Assembly: GCA_049607205.1 (NCBI GenBank) | Contig: JBMYWH010000011.1 | Coordinates: 1-64,000 of the forward strand | Source of the DNA: JBELHR01 sp049607205 | GTDB taxonomy: Bacteria; Bacteroidota; Bacteroidia; Flavobacteriales; Flavobacteriaceae | DNA: 64,000 nucleotides | Direction: 5' to 3' | Shown: piece after piece, positions 8,342 to 15,080 of the stretch | Position numbering within the stretch: position 1 is the stretch's first letter | How the letters are laid out: each line of letters opens with the position of its first letter | The notes under the pieces: model-generated | Databases searched by the model: none | What the model was told of the DNA's origin: nothing | Seen by the model: the letters and a program-made list of their open reading frames with translations, nothing else | Translations under genes and position numbers: made by a program

Positions 8342-8734
8342 ATGTTTAATGAAAAGAAAGCCACTCCAGCAAAGGAGACCCAAATTAATGTAATTAGTGC
8401 TAGTACTAAGATTACAGGAAGTGTAGAATCGAATGGAGATTTCCGTATCGATGGTGAAGTACAAGGAGATGTTAGTACTCAAGGTAGAGTTGTTATTGGC
8501 AAAACCGGGGTTGTAAAAGGAAGTGTTACTTGTGTTAATGCAGATATTGAAGGTGTGTTTGATGGAGACTTAAAGGTTGCTGAAACCTTAAGTTTGTTTA
8601 AGACTGCTCAAGTGTCTGGAGATACTGTTGTTGGTAAGTTGTCGGTAGAAGCTGGTGCTTCTTTAAATGGAACCTGCGGTATGAAGGGTTCGGTGAAGGA
8701 ACTGAATAAGGATAACGTTGAAAAAACCGCTTAA
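8342..8734 (+). CDS. Bactofilin (polymer-forming cytoskeletal protein)
   Basis: 130-residue bactofilin. The core (about residues 20-110) is a run of short repeats with regularly spaced Gly and Val (GSVESNGDFRIDGEVQGDV, GRVVIGKTGVVKGSV, ADIEGVFDGDL) that fold into a right-handed beta helix and polymerise without nucleotide. It starts 13 bases after the SprE-like gene, and its 3' end overlaps the start of the AtpI/AtpZ gene, so it bridges the secretion gene and the ATP synthase operon. Bactofilins organise envelope or motility complexes; the role here is unknown. Confidence 0.92.
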   Translation: MFNEKKATPAKETQINVISASTKITGSVESNGDFRIDGEVQGDVSTQGRVVIGKTGVVKGSVTCVNADIEGVFDGDLKVAETLSLFKTAQVSGDTVVGKLSVEAGASLNGTCGMKGSVKELNKDNVEKTA

Positions 8735-8927
8735 TAATTTCTTAAGATTATCAGGAGTAGGAATCCAATTTGGAGCTGTAATCTGGCTGTGTTCTAGGTT
8801 GGGGGCTTATTTGGATTCTTATTTCGAAACAAATGATAATACCTATACTATAATCGTAGTAATTGTGGGTTTTGTGTTATCCATGTATTCTTTAATCGCT
8901 CAATTGAAAAAAATTCAAGATGATTAA
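8718..8927 (+). CDS. AtpZ/AtpI-family ATP synthase accessory protein
   Basis: 69-residue protein with two membrane helices (about 14-30 and 42-62), the size and layout of AtpZ/AtpI proteins that assist c-ring assembly or cation supply to ATP synthase. The only start consistent with the length is a TTG at 8718, which places the first 17 bases inside the bactofilin gene. No ATG lies upstream of the membrane helices. The 3' end overlaps the next gene (ATGATTAA). Confidence 0.82.
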   Translation: MKKPLNNFLRLSGVGIQFGAVIWLCSRLGAYLDSYFETNDNTYTIIVVIVGFVLSMYSLIAQLKKIQDD

Positions 8928-9294
8928 ATCTTTGATGCTCTATTTGAGCGGACTGGTTCTCGGTCTAGTTTTATTAATATTTGGTCATCAATGGTGGTTC
9001 GATTCCATGAGTTTCTCCTATTCCCATGAAGTGATGCGGCTTTGCTATTCTGTGAACGCTTTGATGGCTGTTTTTATTGTCTTTTTAATCTATTTGTTAA
9101 GAAATAAGTTCCGTGATGAGCTCGGTTTCTTGTTTTTGTTCGGAAGCTTATTTAAGTTTTTGATTTATTTCGTCTTTTTTAAATCCCTCTTGGGTGATGC
9201 CCGTTTGGATTTTACAATTTTCTTCTTCCCGTATCTTTTTAGCTTGTTGTTTGAAGTGTTTTGCCTTGTAAAAATCTTGAAATCAGATGGTTAA
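8920..9294 (+). CDS. DUF6168-like membrane protein
   Basis: 124-residue protein with four predicted membrane helices (about 5-20, 42-61, 67-85, 98-118), overlapping the AtpZ/AtpI gene by eight bases. A protein of this size and topology occupies the same place between atpI and atpB in many Flavobacteriia and is classed as DUF6168. Function is unknown. The context suggests a helper of ATP synthase assembly, in the way AtpI is. Confidence 0.75.
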   Translation: MIKSLMLYLSGLVLGLVLLIFGHQWWFDSMSFSYSHEVMRLCYSVNALMAVFIVFLIYLLRNKFRDELGFLFLFGSLFKFLIYFVFFKSLLGDARLDFTIFFFPYLFSLLFEVFCLVKILKSDG

Positions 9295-9368
9295 AATCGT
9301 AAAATGACAAATATCATCTGGAAGCAGAATAATTAAAGAAAACGTTTTTTTAATTTGTTTGAAAGGGA

Positions 9369-9376
9369 TATATTTG
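9369..9376 (+). promoter_or_regulatory. -7 promoter element before atpB
   Basis: TATATTTG, a TAnnTTTG match, 31 bases before the atpB ATG. The atpB-E-F-H-A-G genes may therefore have their own promoter, separate from transcription coming through bactofilin and atpI. Confidence 0.55.
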
Positions 9377-9407
9377 CAGCGTTTTTAGACACTGATAATT
9401 GAACGAA

Positions 9408-10502
9408 ATGACAAAAACATTTTTCAAAGCATTAATAATGTTTCTTTCTATAACTGCATTTGCACAGGAAGGACATCAAGTAGAGTTTGGAGTAGAAGGA
9501 GATAAAGTTTCTAGTGTAGATAAGAAAGAGATTTCTGAATTCATAGGGCACCACCTTCAAGATTCTTATGATTTTAATCTTTTTTCTTGGAAAGGAGAAG
9601 ACGGTCATGAGCATCATTTCGGTTTTCCATTACCTGTTATTCTTTATGATAACGAGGCAGGTTTACAGGTTTTCATGTCGTCTAAATTACATCATGGTGA
9701 AGCTGTTGCTCACGTAGGTGATTCTTTTTATAAAGTGGACCATGGGAAAATTTACAAAACTAACGCTGAAGGAGTAATTAACTATGGTGCAGATCATCAT
9801 GCTACTAACGAAAAGCCATTAGATTTTTCTATCACTAAGAATGTCTTTATGATTTTTGTGGTGTCTCTTTTGATGTTGTGGATGTTTAGTTCTTTTGCTA
9901 AGTCTTATAAAAAAGGACCTATTCCAACAGGAGGTGCTCGTTTCTTTGAGCCTATCATCCTTTATATTAGAGATGATATTGCTGTTCCAAATATCGGTGA
10001 GAAGAAATATAAGAAATACATGCCGTATTTGTTAACTGTATTCTTCTTTGTTTGGTTCTTAAACTTGTTTGGATTAACTCCGCTTGGTGTGAATGTAACA
10101 GGGAATATTACAGTGACTATGTCTCTTGCTTTAATTACTTTCTTTATTACAAATATTACAGCAAATAAAAACTATTGGGGACATATCTTTTGGATGCCAG
10201 GAGTTCCAGTGTTGATGAAATTTGTCTTAGCTCCAATTGAATTGTTAGGAGTATTTATCAAGCCTTTTGCATTAATGATTCGTTTGTATGCAAATATGGT
10301 TGCAGGACACACTGTTTTAATGAGTATTATCGGACTAATGTATATCTTCCATAACTGGTTAGGTTCAAGTTTATCTTTTGGATTAGCTTTTGCTCTGTCA
10401 ATTTTGGAACTATTAGTTGCAGCTTTACAAGCTTATATTTTTACAATGTTATCAGCCCTTTATTTTGGTTCTGCCAATGAAGAGCATCACGATGACCACT
10501 AA
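9408..10502 (+). CDS. atpB: ATP synthase subunit a
   Basis: 364-residue Fo subunit a, the stator channel protein. The ATG at 9408 is chosen over an upstream TTG at 9399. It begins with a signal-like segment ending near AFAQ and a long His-rich extracytoplasmic N-terminal extension of about 125 residues, as seen in Bacteroidota subunit a and absent from E. coli. The conserved channel helix IRLYANMVAGHTVL, with the essential Arg, lies near residues 290-303. The C-terminus (EEHHDDH) is acidic and His-rich. Confidence 0.96.
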   Translation: MTKTFFKALIMFLSITAFAQEGHQVEFGVEGDKVSSVDKKEISEFIGHHLQDSYDFNLFSWKGEDGHEHHFGFPLPVILYDNEAGLQVFMSSKLHHGEAVAHVGDSFYKVDHGKIYKTNAEGVINYGADHHATNEKPLDFSITKNVFMIFVVSLLMLWMFSSFAKSYKKGPIPTGGARFFEPIILYIRDDIAVPNIGEKKYKKYMPYLLTVFFFVWFLNLFGLTPLGVNVTGNITVTMSLALITFFITNITANKNYWGHIFWMPGVPVLMKFVLAPIELLGVFIKPFALMIRLYANMVAGHTVLMSIIGLMYIFHNWLGSSLSFGLAFALSILELLVAALQAYIFTMLSALYFGSANEEHHDDH

Positions 10503-10536
10503 TTTTTGAATGTTTAATTTTTAAAATAAATATATT

Positions 10537-10725
10537 ATGGAAATTCCATCAATCGTAGGAGCAGGATTAATCGTAATCGGAGCAGGAATGGGAATCGGTA
10601 GAATCGGTGGTTCAGCAATGGACGCAATCGCTCGTCAACCAGAAGCTTCAGGTAAGATCCAAACTGCAATGTTGATTGCAGCTGCACTTATTGAAGGTAT
10701 TGGTTTTGCTGCATTATTTGCATAA
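10537..10725 (+). CDS. atpE: ATP synthase subunit c
   Basis: 62-residue hairpin protein of the rotor ring. Helix 1 has the glycine ladder (GAGLIVIGAGMGIG), the polar loop is ARQPE, and helix 2 carries the ion-binding Glu in ALIEGIGFA (Glu54). It is shorter than the E. coli protein and lacks the extra polar ligands expected of a sodium-type ring, so proton coupling is the simpler reading. A strong hairpin follows in the gap before atpF. Confidence 0.96.
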   Translation: MEIPSIVGAGLIVIGAGMGIGRIGGSAMDAIARQPEASGKIQTAMLIAAALIEGIGFAALFA

Positions 10726-10742
10726 ACCTTACAAAATTCAAT

Positions 10743-10771
10743 CCTAGCTGTGACGGTTGGTTACAGCTAGG
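10743..10771 (+). ncRNA. Intercistronic hairpin after atpE
   Basis: Inverted repeat with a 12-base stem (one G-U) and five-base loop: CCTAGCTGTGAC at 10743-10754 and GTTACAGCTAGG at 10760-10771. No T-tract follows, so it is not a classic terminator. A stem here could stabilise the upstream atpE message or partly block read-through, helping make more subunit c than other subunits. This role is inference. Confidence 0.6.
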
Positions 10772-10816
10772 TTGATTATTAAAATTTAAACTTAAGTACT
10801 AAATAACGATATATAT

Positions 10817-11314
10817 ATGGAATTGTTAAACGAATTTTCTCCTGGATTGTTCCTTGCCCAAACGGCAATTTTCATTCTTTTGGTGATCTTGTTGAAGAAG
10901 TTTGCATGGAAACCAATTTTAGATGCTGTTGAGGAGCGTGAAGAAGGAATCAAAAAGGCTTTAGAGTCTGCGGAAGATGCTAAACAAGAAATGGCAAATA
11001 TCGCTTCTGATAACGAGAAGATTTTGAAAGAAGCTCGTTCTCAAAGAGATGGTATTTTGAAAGATGCTAAGACTATGAAGGAGAGCATTATTTCTGAAGC
11101 AAAGGAGGAGGCTCAAGTGCAAGCTGATAAAATTATCAAGCAGGCTAAAGAAGCTATGGAGACTGAGAAGGCTGCTGCTATTTCTGTATTGAAGGCTCAA
11201 GTTGCTGAATTATCTATTTCTATTGCAGAGAAAGTTGTTCAGAAAGAATTGGCTGCAGATAAAGACCAATTGGCTTTAGTTGAGGATAAATTGAAGAATG
11301 TTACCTTAAACTAA
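10817..11314 (+). CDS. atpF: ATP synthase subunit b
   Basis: 165-residue peripheral-stalk subunit. A single N-terminal membrane helix (about residues 8-27, ending LLKKFAWKPI) is followed by a long charged, alanine-rich coiled coil, the standard subunit b layout. It dimerises and links Fo to F1 through the delta subunit, whose gene follows after 11 bases. Confidence 0.95.
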   Translation: MELLNEFSPGLFLAQTAIFILLVILLKKFAWKPILDAVEEREEGIKKALESAEDAKQEMANIASDNEKILKEARSQRDGILKDAKTMKESIISEAKEEAQVQADKIIKQAKEAMETEKAAAISVLKAQVAELSISIAEKVVQKELAADKDQLALVEDKLKNVTLN

Positions 11315-11325
11315 TCTAAAGGTAT

Positions 11326-11883
11326 ATGAAGAATATTAAAGCACCACATCGTTACGCAAAGGCTGTCCTTAATCTTGGATTAGAAAAGGACTTAGCTGAC
11401 GTAATTGATGCAAATATGAAGTTGATCGCTGAGACGATTGATGAGAATATTGAACTTCGAGCTGTTCTTGAAAGTCCTGTGATTAAATCAGACTTGAAAT
11501 TAGCGGTATTGAAGGATTTATTTGAGTCAAAAGTAAATGCGATTTGCGTGGGTCTATTTAATGTTTTAGTGGAAAATAAACGTTTGCCTTTATTGAGAGA
11601 TATTGCTGCGCAATACAACGTTTTATACAATCACTTTAAAGCAGTAGATAGGGCTATTGTTACGACTGCTGTTCCGCTTTCAGCTGATCTTGAGACCAAG
11701 GTTCTTGCTAAAGTAAAGGAATTAACAGGAAAAGAAGCTGCAATTGAAAATGTAGTTGACAGTAGTATTATTGGAGGATTTATCTTGCGTATCGGTGATT
11801 TACAATACGATGCAAGTATTTCTAACCAGCTTAACTCTTTAAGACAAGCCTTTGATACAAGTGCTTTCGAAAAAAAGATTTAA
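11326..11883 (+). CDS. atpH: ATP synthase subunit delta
   Basis: 185-residue delta (OSCP-type) subunit. It shows the N-terminal RYAKAVLNLG helix and the C-terminal IIGGFILRIGDLQYDASISNQL signature near residues 146-167. It connects the peripheral stalk to the top of F1. It lies between atpF and atpA with short gaps, as in most bacterial atp operons. Confidence 0.95.
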   Translation: MKNIKAPHRYAKAVLNLGLEKDLADVIDANMKLIAETIDENIELRAVLESPVIKSDLKLAVLKDLFESKVNAICVGLFNVLVENKRLPLLRDIAAQYNVLYNHFKAVDRAIVTTAVPLSADLETKVLAKVKELTGKEAAIENVVDSSIIGGFILRIGDLQYDASISNQLNSLRQAFDTSAFEKKI

Positions 11884-11921
11884 GCAAACTAATTAAGAAC
11901 CTTCGGAATTAAAAATATAAT

Positions 11922-13502
11922 ATGGGAGCAATTAAGCCAGCTGAAGTATCAGCAATTTTAAAGAAACAATTAACGAATTTCGACACTTCAGCTAGTCTAG
12001 ACGAAGTGGGAACTGTATTACAAGATGGTGATGGTATTGCCCAAGTATACGGTTTATCAAATGTACAATACGGAGAACTTGTAGAATTCGAGGGAGGTCT
12101 TGAAGGAATGGTTCTTAACTTGGAAGAGGATAACGTAGGGGTTGTACTTTTAGGAGAAGCAACTGGAGTAAAGGAAGGATCTACGGTTAAGAGAACTAAG
12201 CGTATTGCTTCATTACAAGTTGGAGAAGGAATTGTTGGGCGTGTAGTTGATACACTAGGTAACCCAATTGATGGTAAAGGACCAATTGCTGGAGAAACAT
12301 TTGAAATGCCATTAGAGCGTAAAGCTCCTGGGGTTATTTTCCGTGAGCCGGTAACTGAACCAATGCAAACTGGGATTAAGGCAATTGATGCTATGGTACC
12401 AATTGGACGTGGTCAACGTGAGCTTATTATTGGTGACCGTCAAACTGGTAAGTCTACAGTTGCTATTGATACCATTTTGAACCAAAAGGAATTTTTTGAT
12501 GCTGGAGAACCAGTATTCTGTATCTATGTTGCTATCGGACAGAAAGCATCTACTGTTGCAGGTATTGTGAATTTATTAGAAGAAAAAGGAGCTCTTGCCT
12601 ATACTGTAGTTGTTGCTGCAAATGCTTCAGATCCTGCTCCAATGCAGGTATATGCTCCATTTGCAGGAGCGGCGATTGGTGAGTACTTCCGTGATACGGG
12701 ACGTCCAGCACTTATCGTATATGATGATTTATCTAAACAAGCTGTAGCTTACCGTGAACTTTCTTTATTGTTAAGAAGACCACCGGGACGTGAAGCTTAT
12801 CCTGGGGATGTATTCTATTTACACTCTCGTTTATTAGAACGTGCGGCTAAGGTAATCAACGATGATACTATTGCTTCACAAATGAATGATGTACCAGCTT
12901 CAATTAAGCATTTAGTAAAAGGAGGAGGATCTCTTACGGCACTTCCAATTATTGAAACTCAAGCAGGTGATGTATCGGCATATATTCCTACAAACGTAAT
13001 TTCTATTACGGATGGTCAGATTTTCTTAGAAGGTGATTTGTTTAATGCAGGTGTTCGTCCAGCGATTAACGTAGGTATTTCTGTATCTCGTGTTGGAGGT
13101 TCTGCTCAGATTAAATCAATGAAGAAGGTATCTGGTACTTTGAAGTTAGATCAAGCGGCTTACCGTGAACTTGAAGCTTTTGCTAAGTTTGGATCTGATC
13201 TTGATGCTGCTACTTTAAATGTAATTGAAAGAGGTAAGCGTAACGTTGAGATTCTTAAGCAAGGACAAAACTCTCCAGCTAAGGTTGAAGATCAGGTTGC
13301 TATTATTTATGCAGGTTCTAAGAACTTGTTAGCAAATGTTCCTGTTGATAAAGTTAAATTGTTCGAATCTGAGTTTTTATCTTATATGAACTTAAAGCAT
13401 AAAGATGCTTTAGAGGAGTTAAAAGCAGGTAAATTAACAGATAACGCGATTAAGGCGATTGAGAAGTCGGCTAAAGAGATTTCATCTCAGTTCGCATCAT
13501 AA
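11922..13502 (+). CDS. atpA: ATP synthase subunit alpha
   Basis: 526-residue F1 alpha subunit. The P-loop GDRQTGKST (about residues 170-178) and the family motif PAINVGISVSRVGGSAQ (about 382-398) are present. It binds nucleotide non-catalytically and alternates with beta subunits. The catalytic beta gene (atpD) is not in this operon. Codon use favours frequent, highly expressed codons, as expected. Confidence 0.98.
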   Translation: MGAIKPAEVSAILKKQLTNFDTSASLDEVGTVLQDGDGIAQVYGLSNVQYGELVEFEGGLEGMVLNLEEDNVGVVLLGEATGVKEGSTVKRTKRIASLQVGEGIVGRVVDTLGNPIDGKGPIAGETFEMPLERKAPGVIFREPVTEPMQTGIKAIDAMVPIGRGQRELIIGDRQTGKSTVAIDTILNQKEFFDAGEPVFCIYVAIGQKASTVAGIVNLLEEKGALAYTVVVAANASDPAPMQVYAPFAGAAIGEYFRDTGRPALIVYDDLSKQAVAYRELSLLLRRPPGREAYPGDVFYLHSRLLERAAKVINDDTIASQMNDVPASIKHLVKGGGSLTALPIIETQAGDVSAYIPTNVISITDGQIFLEGDLFNAGVRPAINVGISVSRVGGSAQIKSMKKVSGTLKLDQAAYRELEAFAKFGSDLDAATLNVIERGKRNVEILKQGQNSPAKVEDQVAIIYAGSKNLLANVPVDKVKLFESEFLSYMNLKHKDALEELKAGKLTDNAIKAIEKSAKEISSQFAS

Positions 13503-13519
13503 TTAAAATACTTTAGAGT

Positions 13520-14380
13520 ATGGCAAATTTAAAAGAAATTAGAAACAGGATTACCTCTATTGGCTCTACGATGAAAATCACGAGTGCCATGAAGATGGTA
13601 TCTGCAGCTAAGTTGAAAAAGGCCCAAGACGCTATTGTAGCGATGAGACCTTATTCAAATAAGTTAACTGAATTGTTGCAAAATCTTTCAGCAACTTTAG
13701 ATGCGGAGACAGGTGGGGCATATGCTGAACAAAGAAATGTTTCAAAAGTCTTGTTAGTTGCTGTTACTTCTAATCGTGGATTATGTGGTGGATTTAATTC
13801 TTCTATTATAAAGACGGTTCGTAATATTGTAAGTACTCAATATGCAAATCAAGAAGTAGAATTGTTTACCATTGGTAAAAAAGGAAATGATATTCTATCA
13901 AAAGAGTTTACTTTGTTTAATCACGATAGTAAAATCTTTGATCAGTTGACTTTTGATAATGCTGCGGAAATAGCTGAAAGCATTATGCAAGCTTTTAAGG
14001 AGGGTCAATTTGATAAGGTTGAATTAGTGTACAATAGCTTTAAGAATGCTGCTACACAAATAGTAATGCATGAGCAGTACTTACCTTTAGAGCCATCAGC
14101 AGAAGATGCTAATGCAAATGCAGATTATATCTTCGAGCCATCTAAAGAGGAAATCGTTTTGGAGTTGATTCCAAAATCTTTGAAAATGCAGATGTTTAAA
14201 GCTCTAAGAGATTCTTTTGCAGGGGAGCATGGAGCGCGTATGACTGCAATGCATAAAGCGACAGATAACGCACAAGAATTACAAGATGATCTTAAATTAA
14301 CTTATAACAAGGCAAGGCAAGCTGCAATTACTGGAGAGATTCTAGAAATTGTTGGAGGGGCTGAGGCATTGAATGGATAG
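13520..14380 (+). CDS. atpG: ATP synthase subunit gamma
   Basis: 286-residue central-shaft subunit. It has the N-terminal helix (IRNRITSIGSTMKITSAMKMV) and the C-terminal ALRDSFAGEHGARMTAMHKATDNA helix that turn inside the F1 head. It is the last gene of the operon and is followed 28 bases later by a strong terminator. atpD and atpC, which often follow gamma in other phyla, are absent here. Confidence 0.97.
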   Translation: MANLKEIRNRITSIGSTMKITSAMKMVSAAKLKKAQDAIVAMRPYSNKLTELLQNLSATLDAETGGAYAEQRNVSKVLLVAVTSNRGLCGGFNSSIIKTVRNIVSTQYANQEVELFTIGKKGNDILSKEFTLFNHDSKIFDQLTFDNAAEIAESIMQAFKEGQFDKVELVYNSFKNAATQIVMHEQYLPLEPSAEDANANADYIFEPSKEEIVLELIPKSLKMQMFKALRDSFAGEHGARMTAMHKATDNAQELQDDLKLTYNKARQAAITGEILEIVGGAEALNG

Positions 14381-14407
14381 TTGATTTAGAAAAGCTAATA
14401 ATATGTT

Positions 14408-14440
14408 AAAAACCACCCTTTTAAGGGTGGTTTTTTTTGT
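14408..14440 (+). terminator. Intrinsic terminator of the atp operon
   Basis: Perfect stem with arms AACCACCCT (14411-14419) and AGGGTGGTT (14424-14432), a four-base loop, and a run of T after it. It cleanly separates the atp operon from the small RNA array. Confidence 0.9.
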
Positions 14441-14451
14441 TTTGTAGGGTT

Positions 14452-14466
14452 TGGCACGAGTTTTGT
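14452..14466 (+). promoter_or_regulatory. Sigma-54-type -24/-12 promoter, copy 1 (weak -12)
   Basis: TGGCACGAGTTTTGT, close to the sigma-54 consensus TGGCACG-N4-TTGC with the required ten bases between GG (14453-14454) and the -12 dinucleotide. The -12 reads GT instead of GC, so it may be weaker than copies 2 and 3. The expected start is near 14478. Confidence 0.6.
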
Positions 14467-14477
14467 AATTAAGTAAT

Positions 14478-14690
14478 CAGTTCATTGAAAGTGTTATTAA
14501 TACACAAACTATTTCGATAAAAGGAAAAGCGTGAATGTAGATTGATTTTGAATGAAGAAAGCGCCCTTCCTTTTTATCCACAAAACAGAGTTTAAGTTTT
14601 CATAAGAATAAAGTTTGGTTAGTTGATTTTTGATTGGTTGTGGTTAGCCAATTAAAGGGAAGTTGCCCCTAGCAATAGGGGCAATTTTTT
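14478..14690 (+). ncRNA. Putative small RNA, copy 1 of a tandem family
   Basis: Predicted transcript of about 213 bases from a sigma-54-like promoter to a terminator with a nine-base stem (14663-14671 and 14676-14684), GCAA loop and T-tract. Its 5' 110 bases differ from copies 2 and 3 and include a long imperfect stem (14519-14531 with 14562-14575). The 3' part is the 69-base repeat core (14588-14656), ending in an eight-base-pair hairpin around GATTGGTT/AGCCAATT. No reasonable protein reading frame is present. Transcription is inferred. Confidence 0.65.
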
Positions 14691-14708
14691 CAATCCTTAG
14701 ATTGAGTT

Positions 14709-14723
14709 TGGCACGAGCTTTGC
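14709..14723 (+). promoter_or_regulatory. Sigma-54-type -24/-12 promoter, copy 2
   Basis: TGGCACGAGCTTTGC matches TGGCACG-N4-TTGC at every conserved base, with GG at 14710-14711 and GC at 14722-14723. The expected start is near 14735. It lies just downstream of the terminator of copy 1, so the copy has its own promoter. Confidence 0.85.
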
Positions 14724-14734
14724 TTATAACAAAA

Positions 14735-14871
14735 TATAAAGTCGATTCAACGGAATCGCATGAAATAAGAGTTTAAGTTTTCATAAGAATAAAGTTTGGT
14801 TAGTTGATTTTTGATTGGTTGTGGTTAGCCAATTAAAGGGAAGTTGCCCCTAGCAATAGGGGCAATTTTTT
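14735..14871 (+). ncRNA. Putative small RNA, copy 2
   Basis: Predicted transcript of about 137 bases. Order of elements: a 5' hairpin (CGATTC/GAATCG with AACG loop, 14743-14758), an unpaired A/T- then G/T-rich segment, the eight-base-pair GATTGGTT/AGCCAATT hairpin, then a terminator with nine-base stem (14844-14852 and 14857-14865), GCAA loop and T-tract. Core and terminator hairpin are identical to copy 1. No coding potential was seen; ATG at 14760 is followed almost at once by a stop. Confidence 0.75.
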
Positions 14872-14890
14872 CAATCTTTTTGATTGAGTT

Positions 14891-14905
14891 TGGCACGGGC
14901 TTTGC
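14891..14905 (+). promoter_or_regulatory. Sigma-54-type -24/-12 promoter, copy 3
   Basis: TGGCACGGGCTTTGC, a full match to the sigma-54 consensus, with GG at 14892-14893 and GC at 14904-14905. The one difference from copy 2 falls in the non-conserved spacer. The expected start is near 14917. Confidence 0.85.
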
Positions 14906-14916
14906 TTATAATACAA

Positions 14917-15054
14917 TATAAAGTCGATTCAACGGAATCGCATAAAATAAGAGTTTAAGTTTTCATAAAAATAAAGTTTGGTTAGTTGATTTTTGATTGG
15001 TTGTGGTTAGCCAATTAAAATAGGCCGCTTCCGCAAGGAAGCGGCTTTTTTTTT
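14917..15054 (+). ncRNA. Putative small RNA, copy 3
   Basis: Predicted transcript of about 138 bases with the same 5' hairpin, unpaired segment and GATTGGTT/AGCCAATT hairpin as copy 2. Its terminator has a different sequence: stem GCCGCTTCC (15024-15032) and GGAAGCGGC (15037-15045), again with a GCAA loop and T-tract. A changed stem with kept pairing and loop argues that the hairpin itself is under selection. Confidence 0.75.
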
Positions 15055-15080
15055 ATCTTTATTTTCTCAAACAAGTAGTT

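Larger units (their letters stand above)
14588..15019 (+). repeat. Three tandem copies of a 69-base core, spaced 181-182 bases
   Basis: Cores at 14588-14656, 14769-14837 and 14951-15019. They are identical except for one substitution in copy 3 (cataagaata to cataaaaata). Upstream arms of copies 2 and 3 are nearly identical to each other; copy 1 shares only the core, the promoter motif and the terminator. The core is poor in C and rich in G and T. This region (14381-15080) contains no protein gene. Confidence 0.97.

Noticed and set aside
14574..14582. Perfect DnaA box TTATCCACA inside small RNA copy 1
   Set aside because: A single 9-mer match in AT-rich DNA is expected by chance in a window this size, and no second box or replication feature is near; another match falls within panC coding sequence.
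14588..15019. CRISPR array
   Set aside because: Only three long repeats with partly identical intervening DNA; no short uniform repeats with unique spacers and no cas genes.
14381..15080. Protein-coding or mobile-element explanation for the repeats
   Set aside because: No reading frame of useful length is open in the cores, no terminal inverted repeats or target duplications frame the array, and each copy has a promoter and terminator, which fits RNA genes better than MITE-type elements.
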